Below the pieces are notes generated by a model. The model was not told the origin of the DNA and made no database searches. It saw nothing but the letters and a program-made list of their open reading frames with translations. Positions 6,085-9,666 of a DNA stretch of 9,666 bases are shown piece after piece (within the stretch, counting starts at the first letter, position 1; each line of letters starts with the position of its first letter). This DNA is from an uncultured Methanobrevibacter sp. (GTDB lineage Archaea > Methanobacteriota > Methanobacteria > Methanobacteriales > Methanobacteriaceae), in assembly GCF_937906425.1 (NCBI RefSeq), contig NZ_CALCYR010000191.1:1-9666 (forward strand), read 5' to 3'. A program made the position numbers and the translations under genes.

Positions 6085-7962
6085 CTAATTTAGGTATTGT
6101 CTTACCAAGTCAACGAAATCAAATTTTTCCAATTCAAATAAACCTAAATCACTAATTTTATAGTCTGGAATAACAAGCAATGCCATAAATGACAAGGTCA
6201 TAAATGGAGAAGTTAAAGTACATCCTAAACTTTCTGCCAATTCATGCAAATCATTTAATTTGCTTGCCACATATTCACAATTTTTATCAGACATCAATCC
6301 AGCAATTGGCAATTCAAGAATGTCCTGAATATCATCTTCCTTAGAAACTACAGCCAATCCGCCTTTACTTTCCCTAATCAAATTAACAGCCAAAGCCATG
6401 TCTTCAGAATTAGTACCTACAACTACAATATTATGGGAATCGTGTGCTACAGATGATGCAACAGCTCCTTTTTTAAGATTGAATCCCTTAATGAAACCAT
6501 TGGTAATATTGTTTCCGCCATATCTGTTAACAACTGCAATCTTGATAATGTCCCTATTCAAGTCAGGCAAAATAACCTTGTTTCTAACAATGAGAGTTTC
6601 CTCAGACTTTGCAGTGTATAGTTCCCCATCAAATGCATTCATTACATAAACATTGGTTGTCTCATCCATAAGGGAATTGACATAATCCATTTCCATAATT
6701 GGATCAAAGTCCTTTGGCTCAACTTCATCCAATTCAAAATTATTGATTAACTTTGGAGCTTCAACTTCAAACAAAGCCTCTCCACCATCAACAACAAGTT
6801 CCCCATGAACCCAAACCTTTTGAATCTCAAGGTTTCTCAAATCATCAACCAATGAGAAATTAGCAATTTTTCCAGCTTCAATTGCACCGCAATTAAGATT
6901 ATAATGTTCAGCAGGATTAAAGGTAACCATCTTAATAGCTTCCTTAGGCTTGACCTTTAATGAAATAGCCTTTTTAACCAAATTGTTCAAGTGTCCTTGG
7001 GATAGGTCTCTTGCATCAATGTCATCACAAACCAAAAAGTCAAATGGAGTGGTCATAACATCCTCATCAATTTGATTTACTACAATATTACCGGCCATTT
7101 CCTCTTCAATCAGATAATTGATACGCTCATCAATGTTTAAAAGATTGTCCATATCCTTTGCAGATGAACCTTCACGAATCATTATTTTCATCCCTGCCTT
7201 TTTCTTTTCAATAGCTTCACTAAAGCTGGCAGTTTCATGATCTGTGGAAATTCCATAGGAAATGTACTTTTCCAAATCTGCCCCAGTTAAAAGAGGAGCA
7301 TGACCGTCAATCGGCTTGTTTAACTTATTTGCAGCCTCCAATTTTTTCAAGACCTCTTCATCTTCAGACAATACTCCAGGGAAATTCATCATTTCACCAA
7401 GAGCAACCATTTCATCAAGTTTTAGAAGTTCTTCTATATCCTTGCTGTCCAAGGTGGCACCTGAAGTTTCAAATGGAGTTGCTGGAACACATGAAGGAAC
7501 AGCGAAATAAAAATCAAAAGGAACATTTTTTCCATCTTCAATCATGAAGTTTATTCCATCAATTCCGCAAACGTTAGCTATTTCATGAGAATCTGCAACA
7601 ACGGAAGTTGTTCCAAATTTCAATGCAGTCTTTGCAAAATTTGAAGGAGACATCTTTGAACTTTCAATATGAATATGGGAATCAATAAATCCCGGAATCA
7701 AAATTCCCTCATAATCAAGGTCAAGTTCGCTTTCATCATCACAGATAATTGGAATCACTTCAACAAAATATCCATCCTTAATGAAAATCTCAGCAGGATA
7801 AACCTCTCCAAACTCTACATTAAGATATTTTGCAGTAATTACCAAATCTGCATCCGGAAGAAAATCCTCATCCATTTGAATTTCACCGATTTCAATGTCA
7901 CCCTCGCCTTCAACACTGATGACAACCTGATTGCCGTCCACATCAATAATTTTTTCGCCCAT
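6085..7962 (-). CDS. ade: adenine deaminase
   Basis: A 625-residue adenine deaminase of the amidohydrolase superfamily; it converts adenine to hypoxanthine and ammonia in purine salvage, using a metal centre. Seen: the metal-binding SHIHIE (H96, H98), DSHE (H126, E127), GEMMNFPG (E190 in 189-196), DGHAP (H221), STDHE (H242) and VCDD (D313/D314), plus the C-terminal AHDSHN block (506-511) typical of this family. All key residues are present. The first 38 residues, before the usual DLVITAKYLNV start, are an acidic extension. GGAG (complement of 7970-7973), 7 bases before the ATG, supports the long form. An internal ATG (codon 30, 7873-7875) is also preceded by GGTGA at 7 bases, so a 596-residue form is possible. 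The upstream region is a five-copy repeat. Confidence 0.95.
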   Translation of the reverse strand: MGEKIIDVDGNQVVISVEGEGDIEIGEIQMDEDFLPDADLVITAKYLNVEFGEVYPAEIFIKDGYFVEVIPIICDDESELDLDYEGILIPGFIDSHIHIESSKMSPSNFAKTALKFGTTSVVADSHEIANVCGIDGINFMIEDGKNVPFDFYFAVPSCVPATPFETSGATLDSKDIEELLKLDEMVALGEMMNFPGVLSEDEEVLKKLEAANKLNKPIDGHAPLLTGADLEKYISYGISTDHETASFSEAIEKKKAGMKIMIREGSSAKDMDNLLNIDERINYLIEEEMAGNIVVNQIDEDVMTTPFDFLVCDDIDARDLSQGHLNNLVKKAISLKVKPKEAIKMVTFNPAEHYNLNCGAIEAGKIANFSLVDDLRNLEIQKVWVHGELVVDGGEALFEVEAPKLINNFELDEVEPKDFDPIMEMDYVNSLMDETTNVYVMNAFDGELYTAKSEETLIVRNKVILPDLNRDIIKIAVVNRYGGNNITNGFIKGFNLKKGAVASSVAHDSHNIVVVGTNSEDMALAVNLIRESKGGLAVVSKEDDIQDILELPIAGLMSDKNCEYVASKLNDLHELAESLGCTLTSPFMTLSFMALLVIPDYKISDLGLFELEKFDFVDLVRQYLN

Positions 7963-8186
7963 TTTTAAACTCCGAACAATTTATAATCATTTAATGAAAA
8001 ATTTAAAATTTTAAACTCAAAACATTTATAATCATTTAATAAAATATTAAAATTTTAAACTCAAAACATTTATAATCATTTAATGAAAAATTTAAAATTT
8101 TAAACTCCGAACAATTTATAATCATTTAATGAAATTTTAAAATTTTAAACTCAAAACATTTATAATCATTTAATGAAATTTTAATA
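7963..8186. repeat. 44-46 bp tandem repeat, five copies, at the ade promoter
   Basis: The marker TTTTAAACTC begins at 7963, 8009, 8053, 8098 and 8143, giving periods of 46, 44, 45 and 45. Copies 1 and 4 continue CCGAACAA (type A) and copies 2, 3 and 5 continue AAAACA (type B), so the order is A-B-B-A-B. Every copy carries ATTTATAAT, which on the - strand reads ATTATAAAT, a TATA-like element. Copy 1 abuts the ade start codon and provides its GGAG site. Confidence 0.93.
8024..8032 (-). promoter_or_regulatory. ade: best placed of five repeated TATA-like elements for ade
   Basis: On the - strand this reads ATTATAAAT. Initiation about 25 bases away would fall near 8002 and leave a leader of about 40 bases that includes the GGAG site. 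The same element recurs near 7979-7987, 8068-8076, 8114-8122 and 8158-8166; the nearest one would start transcription at or inside the start codon. Confidence 0.35.
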
Positions 8187-8316
8187 AAAATGAAAAATAA
8201 AAAACTAAAAAATAATAAAAAAATAGTAAAAACAAAATTAATGAATTCCTTAAAAATCAAATGAAAGAAAATGAAAAAATGAATTTTTCAAATTCTTAAA
8301 AAATAAAGCATTTTAA

Positions 8317-8368
8317 AAAGTCTTAAATTTTTAAATTAAATCTAAAGTCTTAAATTTTTAAATTAAAT
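8317..8368. repeat. 25-bp direct repeat, two copies, period 27
   Basis: The 25-base segment starting AAAGTCTTAAATT occurs at 8317-8341 and again at 8344-8368 without a difference. It lies just downstream of the LOR/SDH gene on the - strand. Confidence 0.88.
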
Positions 8369-8370
8369 AT

Positions 8371-8389
8371 AAACTTTTAAAAAACCTTA
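8371..8389 (-). terminator. T-tract terminator candidate for the LOR/SDH gene
   Basis: Read on the - strand, about 10 bases after the stop codon the sequence is GGTTTTTTAAAAGTTT. The six-T run is a plausible archaeal U-tract terminator, and more T runs occur in the direct repeat beyond it. No strong stem is present. Confidence 0.4.
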
Positions 8390-8397
8390 ATATCCAA

Positions 8398-9615
8398 TTA
8401 TTCCTGTAAAGCATTGTATAAAACAGGTAAAAATGCACCTACATCAGTTACAATACCAACAACTTGTGCACTACCTCTGTCTGAAAGTTTAGTAACTGTA
8501 GATGGATTAATATCCACACAAATACTTTTTACTCTGGAAGGCAATAAGTTACCTGTTGCAATAGAATGCAACATAGTGGAAATCATTATAACCATATCAA
8601 CTTCCTGAGCATATTTACGCATTAGTTTTTGAGACTCTACAGTGTCTGTTATGACATCTGGAAGTGGACCGTCATCACGTATGGAACCTGCCAAAACAAA
8701 TGGAACATCATTTTTAACACATTCATACATTATTCCGCTTTTTAAAGTTCCGTCCTCTACAGCATTTTTAATTGAACCTGAATTATTGATTCTGTTGATT
8801 GCTCTCATATGGTGAGTGTGACCATGAGCAACAACTTCACCTGTTTTTACATTAACACCAAGGGAAGTTCCAAATTGATCACATTCAATATCGTGAGTAG
8901 CCAAAGCGTTTCCAGCAAAAATAACATCAATGAATCCTTCCTTAATAAGTTGAGCCACAATTCCGGCAGAACCGGTATGGACAATAGCTGGTCCGCCAAC
9001 AAGTGCTATTTTTCCTCCTTTTGCCTTAACTTCCTTGATTTCACTTGCAACTTCATTAATAATGCTCATCATAGGTTTTTCAGAAGAAACTTCACTGTTC
9101 ATAAATTCAAATACGCCTTGTTTACCTCTTGATCTTTGAGGAGGTGTGATTTTTACTCCCTCTCTTCCAACTACAATAAGGTCTCCCTCTTTAATATCTG
9201 CAATTGGTCTGCAAGTTGCGGTTTTAGCTTCCTCATCAACTACAATTAAACAGTCCATTTCAATTTCATTAACTAAAATCCATTCATTTTTATAATAAAT
9301 TTGAGTAATATGATGGCTTGTTGAATAAAAACCTTCAGGAGCTACTTTATCTTTAGGAGATGGTACTAAATTAACTTCCTCGATTTCAGAAATTGAAACT
9401 CCAATGAAATTTAGTTCATCAAGAATAGCGTTTAAAGTATCGGGAGATTCAGCTGAAACCATAATCTTAGCTTTACTAGTATCAGATTTACGTTTTCCTA
9501 TGTCAAATTCCAGTATATCAAAGTCCCCACCTTTATCCATAATAATATCCATGGTTTTAGGAAGAGTTAAAGAATCAATGATATGACCAGACAATTCTAT
9601 TTCTCTTTTATACAT
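8398..9615 (-). CDS. TIGR00300 LOR/SDH family protein, probable ornithine cyclodeaminase-like enzyme
   Basis: A 405-residue archaeal protein of the TIGR00300 family ("LOR/SDH bifunctional enzyme conserved domain"). The Methanococcus homologue has been linked to ornithine cyclodeaminase activity, making proline from ornithine, and the C-terminal part of cyanobacterial AgrE is related; for this protein that role is inferred. Seen: an N-terminal domain (about 1-90) with the EIELSGHIIDSLTLPK opening, a middle β domain (about 90-160), then a Rossmann-like C-terminal domain with GGPAIVHTGSAG (207-218), GNALATHDIE (235-244), HGHTHHMRAIN (264-274) and STMLHSIATGN (346-356). Full length for the family. 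AAGGAGAT (complement of 9621-9628), 5 bases before the ATG, is an excellent ribosome-binding site. It is separated from ade by 435 bp, so probably monocistronic. Confidence 0.88.
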   Translation of the reverse strand: MYKREIELSGHIIDSLTLPKTMDIIMDKGGDFDILEFDIGKRKSDTSKAKIMVSAESPDTLNAILDELNFIGVSISEIEEVNLVPSPKDKVAPEGFYSTSHHITQIYYKNEWILVNEIEMDCLIVVDEEAKTATCRPIADIKEGDLIVVGREGVKITPPQRSRGKQGVFEFMNSEVSSEKPMMSIINEVASEIKEVKAKGGKIALVGGPAIVHTGSAGIVAQLIKEGFIDVIFAGNALATHDIECDQFGTSLGVNVKTGEVVAHGHTHHMRAINRINNSGSIKNAVEDGTLKSGIMYECVKNDVPFVLAGSIRDDGPLPDVITDTVESQKLMRKYAQEVDMVIMISTMLHSIATGNLLPSRVKSICVDINPSTVTKLSDRGSAQVVGIVTDVGAFLPVLYNALQE

Positions 9616-9636
9616 TAAAAATCTCCTTAAAGTTTT

Positions 9637-9652
9637 TTTATAAATTTTATAA
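9637..9652 (-). promoter_or_regulatory. candidate TATA region of the LOR/SDH gene
   Basis: On the - strand this reads TTATAAAATTTATAAA, with two overlapping TATA-like elements. Their distance to the ATG allows only a very short leader, so the true promoter may lie beyond the window edge. Confidence 0.3.
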
Positions 9653-9666
9653 GTTCATGCGCAAAC

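Larger units (their letters stand above)
8187..8397. other. AT-rich region between ade and the LOR/SDH gene
   Basis: No coding sequence or RNA gene is visible. It contains A-rich runs and the two-copy 27-bp-period repeat at 8317-8368. Together with the array at 7963-8186 it separates the two - strand genes by 435 bp, which argues against an operon. Confidence 0.6.

Noticed and set aside
7669..7968. + strand open frame of 99 codons over the start of adenine deaminase
   Set aside because: It is antisense to conserved amidohydrolase motifs, lacks a ribosome-binding site and matches nothing I recognise.
8809..9132. + strand open frame of 107 codons over the LOR/SDH gene
   Set aside because: It is antisense to conserved motifs and its Asn/Ser-rich product reflects the complementary codons of a real gene.
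1..9666. Defence, mobile-element or other novel multi-gene system
   Set aside because: All eight genes belong to recognisable families that are mostly housekeeping; there are no transposase, integrase, nuclease, toxin or phage genes and no terminal inverted repeats.

Overview
The window looks like chromosomal DNA from a low-GC methanogenic archaeon of the Methanobacteriales, most likely Methanobrevibacter. Three things point there. The gene set is archaeal: a HMf-type histone, an archaeal Nog1-like GTPase, a DUF447 protein, a TIGR00300 LOR/SDH (ornithine cyclodeaminase-like) protein and an AMMECR1 protein. Most genes carry archaeal Shine-Dalgarno sites (GGAGGTGA, AGGAGA, AAGGAGAT). The long intergenic stretches are extremely A+T rich. 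The species assignment is inference, since no rRNA or mcr gene is present.

Layout. Left part, all + strand: AMMECR1-domain protein (131-688), Nog1-type GTPase (761-1813), small heat-shock protein (2252-2824) and histone (3038-3241). A two-domain SIS sugar-phosphate isomerase-like protein (3727-4740, - strand) converges on the histone. A DUF447 flavin-type split-barrel protein (5209-5853, +) diverges from it. Right part, - strand: adenine deaminase (6085-7962), convergent with DUF447, then the LOR/SDH family protein (8398-9615). Apart from the 72-bp gap between the first two genes, all genes are separated by 195-485 bp of AT-rich DNA, so most are probably transcribed alone.

The genes are mainly housekeeping: ribosome assembly (Nog1), chromatin (histone), protein folding (Hsp20), purine salvage (adenine deaminase), amino-sugar or sugar-phosphate metabolism (SIS) and possibly proline synthesis (TIGR00300). 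They do not form an obvious pathway, and I see no defence, mobile or CRISPR system.

The less ordinary content is between the genes. Six arrays of short AT-rich tandem repeats lie between genes, each with a different unit (36, 38, about 10, 55-62, 44-46 and 27 bp). One array, upstream of adenine deaminase, repeats a TATA-like element five times, and its gene-proximal copy supplies the ribosome-binding site. Two hairpin-plus-T-tract terminators follow the Hsp20 and histone genes. Two strong TATA-like elements lie more than 200 bp from any start codon. The histone itself lacks residues normally found at the dimer-dimer interface.
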